64,000 nucleotides of DNA from Metridium senile. Taxonomy: Eukaryota > Cnidaria > Anthozoa > Actiniaria > Metridiidae. Both the position numbers and the translations under genes were made by a program. Positions 49,554 to 59,035 of this stretch are shown here, piece by piece (within the stretch, counting starts at the first letter, position 1; each line of letters starts with the position of its first letter). The notes beneath the pieces are model-generated. The model did no database searches. It saw only the letters and a program-made list of their open reading frames with translations, and was not told the DNA's origin. The stretch covers positions 3,795,961 through 3,859,960 of the forward strand of contig OX459108.1 of NCBI GenBank assembly GCA_949775045.1. The letters are read 5' to 3'.

Positions 49554-52500
49554 GCAAGAAGCTATAAGAATTTGAAAAATCAGAAAAACATCAAAACGAG
49601 GCATCAAAGGCCTTAGCAGAAAATTAAATACAAATCTCTACATTTTTCATTGAGCATAACTTCATTGATATTTTGGCCAGAGCACCAAAACCTTCCAAAC
49701 ATGTTCCCGGCATGCTTGACCCGGACCGCACTAGATATATTAACTACTACGACTGGGTATTAGTTTCCCCAATTAATGTTATTTAGAAATGAATTCAATA
49801 GATTATGAAAATAGAGCACATCAAGATATGTAAGATGTCTGAGTTTGATTGCATTTGGTTGTATTCTGACCAAGATACAGCCTCATAAAATGCCTAAAAT
49901 AGAAGGAAATGTATGGTATGGAAGGACGCCTGTCCATCCAATCCATACATTCCTTTGTTATCTTATGGATTTTTAACTAAAGATACTATTGCGATGGAAA
50001 TATACAACCAAATAGCATGTAATTTTGGGCAGTTTTGAATTGGTGTAACGGCACTCAATATCCCACCAAAAGCACCAAATCTCAGGAATCTTACATATCT
50101 TGATCTGCTTGTTTATATCATGAGATTCATTTCTTAATTACATTAATTAGGGAACTAGTACCCATTCCTTTACTCGTTTTGGAAAAGGCCAATTGTTTTC
50201 TTAAACATCGAAGCATCTACTACACTTGAATAACACTGGTCCACACTAGTTTAGCCGCTAGTTATCCTATATTTTTACTTCATTTGTTTCCTTAGAAACA
50301 CCAACGCAGCCCACACTAGTTTAACCACTAGTTATCGTACATTTTTACTCCAATTGTTTCCTTAGAAACACCAACGCAGCCCACACTAGTTTAACCACTA
50401 GTTATCGTACATTTTTACTCCAATAGATTCCTTAGAAACACCAACGCAGCCCACACTATTTTAACCACTTGTTATCGTACATTTATACTCAAATAGTTTC
50501 CTTAGAAACACAAACACAATCCACACTAGTTTAACCTCTGCCTATCGTACATTTTTTTCTGTAATTACTCCTTCAGAAACACCGACACAGTTATCTAGCT
50601 GTTTAACCACAATGAATTCAGACATTTTTAAAATATTTTTGCAATCATAACTTCTGCACTGGTTACTAATTATTGTACCCTGCTCATCAAAAGTTGACTT
50701 ATTATTTTCCGTACGTTATCTTGGTCGCTTTAAGCTTCTTAAAAAAACATTACGGATACCCAATTGTTTCTCGACAACTCTACGGAGATTGCGATGTAGT
50801 AAGGGACTTAAAACCAGCGTGTTTTCTTGTTATTAGAACCATAAACGTATTTTCCATCTGTCTTCCAGTCACGGAAAGGTCACCATGTACATATTATGCT
50901 AGTGGTTACGGAAAAATTCATACAGAGAAGCGGTAGTGCTTTACTCTTACGTCTGGACACGTTTGTTAAACAATTGCAATGCCAAGTTGAATGTATAAAT
51001 CTTTATTCATTAATTGAGTAATTGATTAATTAACTAATTCATTCATTTATTCATTCAATCATTCATTCGTTCATTTCAGTGGTTAATTTATTAATTTATC
51101 CATTCATTCGTTCATTTGTTAGTTATTTCGTTCATCCATTCATCCATTTGTTATTTCGTTCATCCATTCATTCATTTGTTATTTCGTTCATCCATTCATT
51201 CATTTGTTATTTCGTTCATCCATTCATTCATTTGTTATTTCATTCATTCATTCATTTGTTAGTTCGTTCATTAATTAATTCATTTATTAGTTCGTTAATT
51301 AATTAATTAATTAATTCATTTATTAGTTCGTTAATTAATCAATTAATTAATTCATTTATTGATGTATTCATTTATTAATTCATTTGTTAGTCTGTTGGTT
51401 CGTTCGCTCATTGTTAGTCCATTCATTCATTCATTCATTCATTCATTTGTTTGTTAGTTCGTTCGTTCATTCATTCATTCATTCATTCATTTTTTTAGTT
51501 CTTTTATTCATTCATTCATTTGTTAGTTCGTGTATTCATTTATACATTCATTTGTTAGTCTGTTGGTTCGCTCATTCATTTATTAGTCGGTTCATTCATT
51601 CATTCATTTGTTAGTCGGTTCATTCATTCATTCATTTGTTAGTACGTTCGTTCATTCATTCATTCTTTCGTTTTTTTCATTAAATCTCTTTCTTTCTTTT
51701 ATTAGATTCGCTCACTAAATCAATGAATATTTCAATTTAGATTTTAAATAAAATATCTAAATATATTTCTTATAAAGTAACACATGTATAAAAATAAATA
51801 AATAAAATATATCTGATGGCAGAAATGTCTAGACCCACAATCACTATCTAGCATTTGACATAATCGATAACCAAAGAATTCCCTGAAGCTATTTTGATTT
51901 TTGTCTTGGTCCATGCATTTCTTGTCTTACAACAGACGCTGTCAATACGAAAGAAATAGCACAAACTATCGAGGCTAAGCCGGCAAAAGGGCAACCACAA
52001 AACTAGAGTTTAAATTAAAGCATAATTTTGCAACAGATTTGTAGTTGAAATTGCTATTGCATCATCCAATAACTGCTTAAACTAAATGCATAAGGTCAAG
52101 AGCTCATAATTATTGTAAGACACGTTCCTAAAAGCTTTGCTTAAGCTTCTTAAAGAAATATTAATTGATCTCTCAGTAATTTCCTCTCAATTGTATCCAG
52201 TTTGTAGATACTTCCGAAAGACATAGTAGCCTTTTTTCAAAGTTTAGAAGACGGGCAAATATTGTCTCGACGGACAAATTGACGCGGTCGTAAATTCATT
52301 ATTCGTCTATTGTAAACAATACAACTGAAATCAAACAACATTTTCCTCTCAAATTGTGTTCGTAAAGCTTTCAAACCAGACACATTTTCCGTCATAAGAA
52401 GATGTGTCCGACCGGACGATTTTAGCGTCTTCTAAAGCAATTTAATGAAGCTAAGTGTCGCTTTTTGGCGCCTTTTTCAAAAGGGCGGGAAAAAATACAA

Positions 52501-55500
52501 CGCGTGTGCGACGAGTCTGGACAAATAAGCTGAATGTAGCTGAAATGTCCTTGACCTCCCGGATGTTTGATGAAATAATCTCTCTTTTAGATTCAGAAGA
52601 CGATTAATAAAAATACTTTAAAGATATATGTTTAGCTTCATTACATATGTTTTTTAAATGTATATTATATATTTTTTCTTTCAGGCATGCATATATTGTA
52701 AATTCTACGTTTGTTCCAAAAACATTTCATATTTCGAACATTTTGATTTTATATTTTATATTTGTATAGAAAATAAAGGCCGAAACAATTGCCGCCAATG
52801 CAGTGAGAGCAGACATATGCTTCATAACATGTAGCATATGCATATATTGCTCTATAAATATCATATCATTGCAAAAAAGGTTTTGCAGCATATATAGAGT
52901 ACAATTCGTAATTAATTTTAAAAGTTTTAAAATTGGAAGAGCCTTGTGGGCGATGCGTCAAAATAATTTGATAACTTTCAAAACATCACGAGTATCTTTT
53001 AATTACAAATTGTACAATTTTTCGTACGATTTCTTTATTTATAATATACTGAAAGACTAATTGGTACTCTCCAGAGTACAATTTATGATTTAATTAGTGT
53101 AGTCCTCTCGTCTAGTCAGAATCGATTAATTTTGTACAGTATATTATAAGGTATATGAAAGGCGTCTTATTTTATTAAAAGGAATTCTGTAAAATGATAC
53201 AAGTGATAAGAGATGTATAATTTGACTTCAGGGCTTCGTTTTTAAGTTCCGCGATCTTTTACTTCGACGAAAGATCAACATCCGAAACGACTTGAACCGA
53301 CGTCTACGTTCTTTTTTAATTATAAATACACCTACTTGCAGTAAGGTTGTCATACAAAATAGAACATTTGTCACAAAGAAAATAGAACATTTGTGATTTA
53401 GTGCGAAAGGAATTAATTAAAAGACAAAAGAGAGAGTTCACCTTGAGTGATCTTCTTTTGTCTTTTAATCAATTCCTATCGTACTAAATCACAAATGTTC
53501 TATTTTCTTTATAACAAATGTATATTTTTGTATGACAACCTTACTGCAAGTAGGTGTATTGAATTGTATAATAATTGTGGGAGGCGTTGTTCTTTCTGAT
53601 GTCGCAATGCTTTTTCTCTTGATTCTCTAGTTATCCTACTCCGCAAAAGGTAGTGTTTACAAGTGTTGGTATTGTGATGCTAATTTGCCAACTATTTTTA
53701 CAATATATTTGTTAATTGTCTTTGCTGCAATAATATAAACAATGGTTGGTTGGCAAAACCATAACAAAATACGTCACTGTACGGTCCACCTATATTAATC
53801 AACATATAAACACGGATTTGTGCTTAAATATCTATATTTTCCCCAATAGACCAGTTTCTTGTAATCTAGCACCGTTGTACTGTTTGACAAAAGGTGCATT
53901 TGCACAGGGATAGCCTCAATTCAGAGTAAATCCAAATGGTTTTTTTTATTTTAAAGGGAAAGCAATTTGCGTGCTTTGCTTGGAATTTGTGAACATTTTG
54001 AAAACGTACTTAGTAGCTTACCCGGCTACTTTCTGGCTACATGCAAGATTGAGACTTTATAAACAAAAACATATTACTTGATGGACATGAAACAATCTTT
54101 AGAGAGTTTAAATGAACTTAATTTATAAACACAGTGCATATTAAATGTTATATAACTATTTTAATCAAGCGTTGATGGAGTATAAATCATCAATTATATC
54201 TTTGTCATCACCCATCGACATCTAGAATGTGGTAGACACGCAAATTATGAATAAGCATCAGCCTGTCTAAACTGATAACTTTCAATACCGATTATGCCAA
54301 TTAACTTTTATTGATCTCATAGTATGCCATACACCCGGGGGAGGGGCTGGGACAATCAGTATTAAATATGTACACATTAATAATTCTTATTGGTCAGTAA
54401 TGTAAGTCATACACCCGTTGGAGGGGGGGAAATTCTTGAGTTAATGTATGCTCATCAGAGAATGTCAAAGAGGCCTTTTCAAAAGAGCGGCACAATCCTA
54501 CGAGATACAACTTAAAAAGAAAACCAATAAAGCACGGATATGCATGGGAAAATAGAGATGGTATTCCGAAACCCTAAGAAATGGAAGTTTTAATACGTTA
54601 AAGTATATAGTGTGGGCCATTTTGGAAACCACTCATTTTGTAATGTAACTGTATGTGTCTAGCCAACTTAAATAAAGTTTGAATGTTTGGAAAATGTTGT
54701 ACGCAATCGCTGACTCTCTCCTATGAGAGATAAACCTAGCCTTAGTCATGTCGATTATTGGCAGTTCGGTGCCAAAATGATAGACAACTTTATAGATAAT
54801 ACAGAAAATTAATATAATAAAAGGGTGGACTGGCTGGAAGTTTTGATAAAGCAATAAATAACCTATATTTAAAGTGACATGAAAAATTGACTTTTTTTAT
54901 AGACCAAATATCAATATGGTCGCCATTGACTCTCAAAAATAAAAAATAAAAACTCTTTTGGATAAGGAAATAAAAATAAACAAAAAGAAAGAAATAATAA
55001 ATAAAAAGAAATAGACACCCGGCCCCATCAGTAAGCGCAAACACAACTATGTATTTGAGGAAAGTTTTATTGCTATATAAATATAATTCAAGTGAACCTA
55101 TCTGGAATTAAAATATCAGAGATGTGTATGTGTTTAATGAACTGTTTCATTGCTAGCCTCGTTGTGGTGTTTTTCACACTTTTGAAATTCTCATAACTTC
55201 TCAGGAATTTAATATTTTTGTTTTTTTCTCAAACTTGTTACCTTTGTAGATGTATTCTAATCTATTATTTTCATATAGTGCTCAATTAAGATATGTGAAT
55301 TAAAAAAAATATGATAATGAAGTAGCTTTAAATACCCGTAACATGGAGCGCTGATTGAGAGAGAGTCGTAAAATGAGCGCACCGTCGGCTCTCTGGAAGA
55401 TTAGCTTCAGCTAAAGGGACTTCCGACGTAAAATACAGCTCTTTACTTTACTTTATACAGCTCTTTACTTTGGCATTCGTTTTGAGTTTACAGGATCGCC

Positions 55501-56425
55501 GGAAAAGACACTTAACAAGTACAGTGATGTGCCCTGTTTGCAAATCAAATATAGTATATCTCATCCAGGTCGGACGCGAATATTGTATAGTACTTATGAA
55601 ACTCAAACGTTAGTTCTTTAATATTTTACTAAAATTGTCAAGATAAAAGTAAATTCGGCCGAAAAAATTCAAGTTAAAACAAAATGATAATCAAGTGTCG
55701 TCGGCCATATTGACATTCGGTCTGTAGGAAAGGTGTGTTGAGGGAGTATACTGGGAGTTGTCGTGTCAGCCGGTGTCTGGAGCGTCGTGTCTAAATACTA
55801 ATAGATCGTATCGAAATATGACCTCAGCCTTAACTTTCTAGTCTAGTGGTTACGTTGAAAAAAAAAATGGTGAAATGTTTCGCATGTATGGTAGGCTAGC
55901 CAATCAAGAACAATATGAGTATTCAAATTGGTAGCCGCATATTTAATTTCACGGATTTAATTTTGTGGATGTATGATAAGGATTTTATAATTGTCACTAT
56001 TGATTTACATTTAAGTTGCATTCTGTTTTCACATTTCTATCGTCATCATGGTCTTTAAGTAATGTTTAATAAACGAGCAGGAGTGTTTTATCAGGATTTA
56101 AAACCACGAGGCGAAGCCAAGTGATTAGAGAAAATTAAGGTTAATTATGTAAATTAGGGTGAATCTATATCTTCAGTTAAAACACTCGTCACGGTTACGA
56201 TTTCTTTTGAACATTTCTCATGAATTATTAATGAGTTTTTGAAATGATGATGACGATTATCACAATCAACCACATCATCGTCATCATTATCGTTATCATC
56301 GTCACCTTCATCATCATCAATTGATCATCTTCATTATTATAGCAATCATCATTATTTGGTCATATGCATCATCATCATCATAATCATCATTACCATCATT
56401 ATCATCATCATCACCATCATCTTCG

Positions 56426-56466
<41 letters not shown>

Positions 56467-56925
56467 GTCATCACCAATAATAGTTCTATTCCATTTTATT
56501 CAATCCGACTACTCCAACTACTCCAACACTACCCATGTACACTAACCTTTAGATGAATAACAGCCGCATTTCGAATTAATTTTCCCCGTGAAAATCAACA
56601 AAGACAGGACCAGAGCAACGACTGATATCAAACACATCAGAAACAATATCGCCGGCAGCCAACTCCTGCGAGTTCCTTTCAAAGAATCGGATCTATCTTC
56701 GTATATATCGAGTGTACCAGCCACGGACATATTGTCTACTGTATTCCGACATAGTCCATCCATTTCGAGGCGTGGAGGGACTGCTAATCCATTCATACCA
56801 CATTCGTAGTCATCCGTGTACGAACCATTGCCAAATGTTGTCTGGAGAGGGAGATCACTGCTCGTACTACAACTTGAAATATGGCGCGTTCGACGGATCT
56901 CTGGTCTTACTTTCATTCGACTCAT
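31197..56925 (-). CDS. Gene A: long paralog with expanded coiled coil, collagen-like segment and Cys-rich C-terminus
   Basis: Sixteen exons, all GT-AG with matching phases: 56925-56547, 47985-47861, 47292-47227, 45901-45815, 45323-45249, 45164-45090, 44883-44764, 44389-44270, 43666-43580, 43173-43069, 42004-41885, 41249-41163, 40982-40878, 40639-40520, 33776-33495, 31382-31197. The product is about 712 residues. Parts: cytoplasmic tail, membrane span (about 89-112), Gly/Asn-rich stalk of 42 residues, about 389 residues of coiled coil with many NxT/NxS sequons, 14 Gly-X-Y triplets, Cys-rich end. Scavenger-receptor-A-like layout; a trimeric surface receptor is inferred. Introns hold a 1.2-kb pentanucleotide array, a 4.5-kb CACTA-like element and several MITEs. 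Alternative: some coiled-coil exons could be optional, since all are phase 0. Confidence 0.75.
31383..33494. other. Gene A intron with a foldback MITE and CTCGC repeats
   Basis: Besides the foldback at 32524-32784, 32195-32272 holds eight imperfect 9-10 bp TTAACTCGC/CAAACTCGC repeats. From about 33110 to 33345 the matter resembles 15430-15560 (ACTCATTATA / TTGAGT repeats), arranged as short inverted segments. The open frame 32279-32563 runs into the foldback and has no recognisable product. Confidence 0.5.
32524..32784. mobile_element. Foldback MITE, CACCTATTT...AAATAGGTG ends
   Basis: Arms of about 90 bp (ACACCTATTTCAATTAACG... and inverse, including GGGAGCTCGTTAAACTGCAA) flank a loop of about 80 bp that contains a second short inverted pair (CACGCTTGAAT / ATTCAAGCGTG). 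Same terminal motif as 53328-53557 and 61851-62132. Confidence 0.8.
33495..33776 (-). CDS. Gene A collagen-like exon
   Basis: 94 codons, phase 0 to 0, with IQNISKMEG then 14 Gly-X-Y triplets ([16 protein letters not shown] ...), then SCQYK...AIPETK. Same length as gene B, with about 15 substitutions concentrated after the collagen block. Acceptor ...CATTTTAG, donor AAG|GTAATG. Confidence 0.8.
34113..34930. repeat. Tandem repeat of about 205-223 bp, three units
   Basis: Units starting CACTCCAATAATGATAATAA at 34113, 34336 and 34539-34540 (the last with small changes). Each contains AAGTTTGACAAATGTA(A) and a CGATCAG...TTTGAAAGCG stretch. The third unit is interrupted by the element at 34589-34868. 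No coding function seen. Confidence 0.75.
34589..34868. mobile_element. 280-bp MITE with CAGGGGCGGATACAGG ends
   Basis: Inverted ends CAGGGGCGGATACAGG / CCTGTATCCGCCCCTG followed by G-rich/C-rich runs. It is flanked by TATAAT on both sides (34583-34588, 34869-34874); the neighbouring tandem unit at 34379-34384 shows one TATAAT, confirming a 6-bp target duplication. CAGGGGCGG ends are common in invertebrate hAT-like and related MITEs, but hAT gives 8 bp, so I leave the superfamily open. Confidence 0.85.
35790..36660. repeat. Left subterminal array, 84-bp unit
   Basis: About 10 units containing AATCCCAAAATTGGGTCAAA, then CATCGTTTTTGATATCCCTA and CATAATTGGGAATTTCTGGG. 84 bp is 28 codons, which makes long periodic open frames on the minus strand (up to 187 codons) that are artefacts. 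Paired CCCAA/TTGGG motifs in each unit are candidate transposase binding sites. Confidence 0.9.
36980..39026 (+). CDS. Spliced gene inside the CACTA-like element; acidic/Ser-rich protein of unknown function
   Basis: Proposed exons: 36980-37106, 37236-37252 (17-nt microexon), 37747-37806, 37924-38004, 38078-38119, 38610-39026, giving about 247 residues; an in-frame ATG at 36881 would add 33. Donors are strong (GAAG|GTATGT, GTG|GTAAGT, ATG|GTAAGT) and all acceptors end in AG. The protein has a polar N-terminus ([20 protein letters not shown]), a basic stretch ([16 protein letters not shown]), an acidic Ser-rich stretch ([18 protein letters not shown]), a second basic stretch (VKKSIKSS), four TQDYD-type pentapeptides and a C-terminal region of about 80 residues, hydrophobic and Lys-rich, probably helical. 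I do not recognise a family. A DNA-binding accessory protein for the flanking arrays is one idea; a captured host gene fragment is another. Confidence 0.55.
37236..37252 (+). CDS. Proposed 17-nt microexon
   Basis: Exon 1 of the element gene ends in phase 1, while the next clear exon (37747-37806) is open only in phase 0; direct joining hits TAA within 18 codons. A 17-nt segment after ...ACTATTAAG and before GTGAAT exactly repairs the phase and reads GLQKFG across the junctions. Chance occurrence is possible. Confidence 0.35.
39440..39965. repeat. Right subterminal array, 77-bp unit
   Basis: About 6-7 units with AATGGGATTTCACTGGGAA, TTTGTCCACATAAAAACCCA and ATTGGGACAATGATATCCCA. The sequence is unrelated to the 84-bp unit except for the shared ATCCCA/TGGGA and CCCAAT/ATTGGG palindromic motifs. 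Confidence 0.9.
40520..43666 (-). CDS. Gene A exons 9-14: tandem duplicated three-exon coiled-coil module
   Basis: Module 1: 43666-43580 (29 codons, [16 protein letters not shown]...), 43173-43069 (35 codons, [17 protein letters not shown]...), 42004-41885 (40 codons, [16 protein letters not shown]...). Module 2: 41249-41163 ([16 protein letters not shown]...), 40982-40878 ([17 protein letters not shown]...), 40639-40520 ([16 protein letters not shown]...). Every exon is phase 0 at both ends. Intron sequences of the two modules also align (for example around 43203 and 41018), so the duplication copied genomic DNA of about 1.5-2 kb. Gene B has only the first and third exon types, once each. 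Confidence 0.8.
41579..41687. mobile_element. MITE with GGCCGGTTGTTCAAAG ends
   Basis: About 109 bp; ends GGGCCGGTTGTTCAAAGC and its inverse, with TAGGTTAA/TTAACCTAGG inside. It is nested in a larger MITE (41692-41852 type) beside gene A exon 11; the paralogous introns at about 16400 and 40270 lack it. Confidence 0.7.
42138..42332. mobile_element. MITE of the ACACGAATCCG family, gene A intron
   Basis: Third copy of the family at 17121-17652. The paralogous intron at about 40755-40765 (ACCTAGTTGGGC) is empty; CCTAG appears at both sides here, so the target duplication is about 4-5 bp. Confidence 0.75.
43265..43460. mobile_element. MITE-like insertion with GTAGTTATA/TATAACTAC ends
   Basis: Present in the intron of module 1 but not module 2. 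It contains TGTAGTTATAAAG...GTCAGAACAC and, inverted, GTGTTCTGAC...TATAACTACA. A related half copy is at about 61430-61520. Confidence 0.5.
43791..43964. repeat. Perfect 44-bp inverted repeat with 86-bp loop
   Basis: Arms 43791-43834 and 43921-43964 (CTCGTCGATCAACCTCAGCC... and inverse) show no mismatch, pointing to a very recent foldback insertion in a gene A intron. No target duplication is obvious. Confidence 0.85.
44270..47292 (-). CDS. Gene A exons 3-8: coiled-coil exons including four absent from gene B
   Basis: Exons 47292-47227 (22 codons, [14 protein letters not shown]...), 45901-45815 (29, [19 protein letters not shown]...), 45323-45249 (25, [20 protein letters not shown]...), 45164-45090 (25, [20 protein letters not shown]...), 44883-44764 (40, [20 protein letters not shown]...), 44389-44270 (40, [20 protein letters not shown]...). 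All are phase 0 at both ends, with good sites. The four from 45323 to 44270 have no counterpart in gene B between 18737 and 18517. They are rich in Leu/Ile at heptad spacing and in Asn/Thr sequons. Confidence 0.75.
45941..47174. repeat. (GACAA)n pentanucleotide array of 1.23 kb, gene A intron 3
   Basis: About 247 units with a single visible substitution (GAAAAG near 47061). The long LSCLV/RQDKT frames on both strands are artefacts of the period. It lies between exon 3 (47227) and exon 4 (45901). The near-perfect purity means recent expansion. Confidence 0.98.
47861..47985 (-). CDS. Gene A exon 2: extracellular stalk
   Basis: 125 nt; 42 residues with the last base of exon 1 ([20 protein letters not shown] ... 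LTNMTLRL). Ten residues longer than in genes B/C, with a Gly/Asn-rich insert and an NMT sequon. Acceptor ...TTTCACAG, donor GTAAGT. Confidence 0.8.
53328..53557. mobile_element. Foldback MITE, CACCTACTTGCAG ends
   Basis: Arms of about 100 bp pair almost fully (CACCTACTTGCAGTAAGG..., AATAGAACATTTGTGATTTA... and inverses). TA flanks both sides. There is a short direct duplication of AAAATAGAACATTTGT in the left arm only. Same family type as 32524-32784 and 61851-62132. Confidence 0.8.
56225..56475. repeat. (CAT)n trinucleotide array
   Basis: Degenerate at the left, purer from 56395. It lies about 70 bp from the exon 1 donor of gene A and is absent next to exon 1 of B and C. Confidence 0.9.
56547..56925 (-). 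CDS. Gene A exon 1: N-terminus and membrane anchor
   Basis: 379 nt, 126 codons plus one base, donor AAAG|GTTAGT. Starts [15 protein letters not shown]; span about residues 89-112; CGC motif after it. Differences from B/C are mostly conservative (for example NG to TG in the loop, SLLIFTG for SLLMxTG), and the length is the same. This suggests purifying selection on the whole tail. Confidence 0.8.
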
Positions 56926-57300
56926 GTTAACTCAGATAATTATAAAACAAGATAGAAAAACTTAAGAAAAACTTATGATGATTTTTATGATGTATACAAA
57001 GACTACACAGAACAGCTAGAGGATAGTAAGCTAAAGGATGAATGGTCTAGTTTAAAGCGATCTTTCTAACTCATGGTATGTCCTATAAACCTTATATAGT
57101 ACATATGCCAGCCGGGGTCGAGAATGGAATGTCTGAATCAGCTGTGATTGGTTGCTGTATAATATTGGGTCAAATGTGATTTAAGAGGTGATTGGTTACA
57201 TGTGGTGTGTTATCCACTGTTAACGTTGGGCTACCTGGTGGTGATAGATCCGGTTGAGTCACTTGATATAATACCATTTGATGGGGGATTGGGCATTAGT
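56926..57300 (-). promoter_or_regulatory. Putative promoter of gene A
   Basis: TATATAA 57098-57092 and CCAAT 57151-57147 on the minus strand, with the downstream-of-TATA leader about 75 bp longer than in B/C because of an insertion near 56965-57055. The conserved upstream block with TCAAATGTGATTTAAGAGGT spans 57168-57190. Confidence 0.45.
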
Positions 57301-57313
57301 AAGATGATTACCA

Positions 57314-57470
57314 ATAGACCGAATCGAAATATGGCGTACTCTTATCGTTCTTGACTGTCTAGCCTCGTGTTCACGTTGGAAAACAATAGAGTTTTCACAT
57401 GTATGCGAGGCTGTGCAGTCAAGAAGAATTGTTATTTAAATTGGCCGCCATATTTCGCTTCGGTGTCTTA
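57314..57470. mobile_element. Short MITE with AGACCGAA ends
   Basis: AGACCGAATCGAAATATGGCG at the left pairs with CGCCATATTTCGCTTCGGTGTCT at the right; internal GCCTCGTGTTCACG / CATGTATGCGAGGC also pair. It is absent from the same position upstream of B and C. Confidence 0.65.
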
Positions 57471-58570
57471 TAAATATAATAAATACTATACAAAATATAA
57501 ACCAAAACGAGACTCAGGGGAAGCAAAAAGTAATATACATTTAATGACTGGTCCCGAGGGAAACAGTTAGTTTTGTTTCCCAAGAACATCAATGTTCCCC
57601 GAGGTCCTCCGATTATCTGAATAAAAACCAAAAATCAAAAAGCATTGATTACATGATTTTAAATGATACTTTATTGTAAGTAAGTGACCGTCCAAACTTA
57701 CGGTAGTCGGTATAAAATTATAAATGTGATTTATGCGTTCAACACCTGTACGAAAAAGGAAAAAAGGTATAAAAATGCTTGAAATTAGCACAACTTTACA
57801 AATGAAAAAGTCACTGAGTTCCTGAATAAAAATTACTGAACAATGAGAAAAATGAGAACTAAGAAAACTGAGCCTAAGTTTCCCGCCTCTACTGAATTTT
57901 CGTGCGGCGCGGCCCGTCACTTTCCCGCCAAGTGGTCAACATTTGACAAAATGTTGACCGTTCAGTCAATTGATTTTAGCTCCTGACATGTGACAGGAAG
58001 ATAGGGAAGGGAAGATAATTTACCAATATAACAATGTGCATTGTTTCCCCAGAGCCTCCTTTTGATCAAAAGCGAAGGGATAGGGCCCTGCGAACGAGGT
58101 TGGTGTATGCTAAGTAAAATCTTTTGTAACCAAGACTGCACTGCAAACCACAAAACTTGTTAGCATTGAGCCCGTGCATATCTGCAATGCAGTGACGCGC
58201 AAAAAGTAAACAAGCTGTACGGTCCAAAGCTCCACTTGGCGATATAACATTGCCCTAAAATCAGAGTAATGTTTGAAGTTTATTTTTTTCCACATTTTAT
58301 GCAGTTTTCGATGCCGATTTCAAAATCATAGAAAGCTCCCTATCCCGGTCAGGTAAGCATTAACGCACAAATATTTTCCACTTGGGGCTATACGCTAATC
58401 GTTAAACCGAAACTTTGCATGTTCACGTCGCACTGATTGGCTAGTTCGAATTTCCTCTGAAGGATGTACTTAGTGATCATTCAACCAAATTTTTTAAAGT
58501 TGGCACACTCTGAAGCCTGCAAAGGATGCCATGCATATGCCATGCATTTGTTGATTTATTACACGTTTTA
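57471..58570. other. Intergenic end of the third duplicated copy
   Basis: 57480-57540 and 58030-58285 match 9300-9575 of copy C. An insert of about 450 bp (57545-58000) separates the two. Homology stops at about 58285, where the minisatellite begins in the other copies. No gene seen. 58070-58100 resembles the 62645-62724 MITE end (GGGCCCTGCGAACGAGGTTG). Confidence 0.45.
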
Positions 58571-59035
58571 GTAAAATTAAATAAAAAATAAATAAATAAA
58601 AAAATAAAAAATAAATTCAAATCAAATAATCAAATCAAATCAAATCAAATCAAATCAAACAAATGAATACAAATTACAATGTTTCGTTGTCATCGCGACA
58701 ACACTATCAAGTAAGTGATTGTGCAAAGAGAGAAATTTACTTGATAATGTTGTCGCGATGACAACGAAACGTCGTCATTTGTATTCGCTAGTTTTCTTGT
58801 TAAATTTAATAAGTGAGCAAAGTTCCTCTGATTAGAAATCAAACGAAATAAAATAAAATAAAATAAAATAAAATAAAATAAAATAAAATAAAATAAAATA
58901 AAACCAAAACAAAATAAAACAAAATAAAACAAAATAAAATAAAACAAAACAAAACAAAACAAAACAAAACAAAACAAAACAAAACAAAATAAAATAAAAC
59001 GAAATTGAATTAAATCAAATAAAACAAAATAAATC
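58571..59035. repeat. Simple repeats (AAATC, AAAAT, AAAAC) and a hairpin
   Basis: AAATA and AAATC runs at 58575-58660, then an inverted repeat of about 50-bp arms at 58663-58790 (GTTTCGTTGTCATCGCGACA and inverse), then (AAAAT)n at 58846-58905 and (AAAAC)n with (AAAAT) to about 59010. Confidence 0.85.

Larger units (their letters stand above)
47986..56546. other. Gene A intron 1 (8.6 kb), repeats only
   Basis: Homologous to intron 1 of B/C for most of 48020-52800, minus the composite insertion. It contains GATCGCC repeats (49290-49400), a tandem unit of about 71 bp with CACACTAGTTTAACCACTAG (50230-50560), the (ATTC)n array (51020-51670), a block without counterpart (about 52800-54590) holding a foldback MITE, a decayed AGACCGA-type MITE (55803-55960) and a (CAT)n array (56225-56475). 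No coding signal was seen. Confidence 0.6.

Noticed and set aside
51079..51614. His/Ser/Phe-rich frames (SFIHSFI repeats)
   Set aside because: Translation of the (ATTC)n microsatellite.
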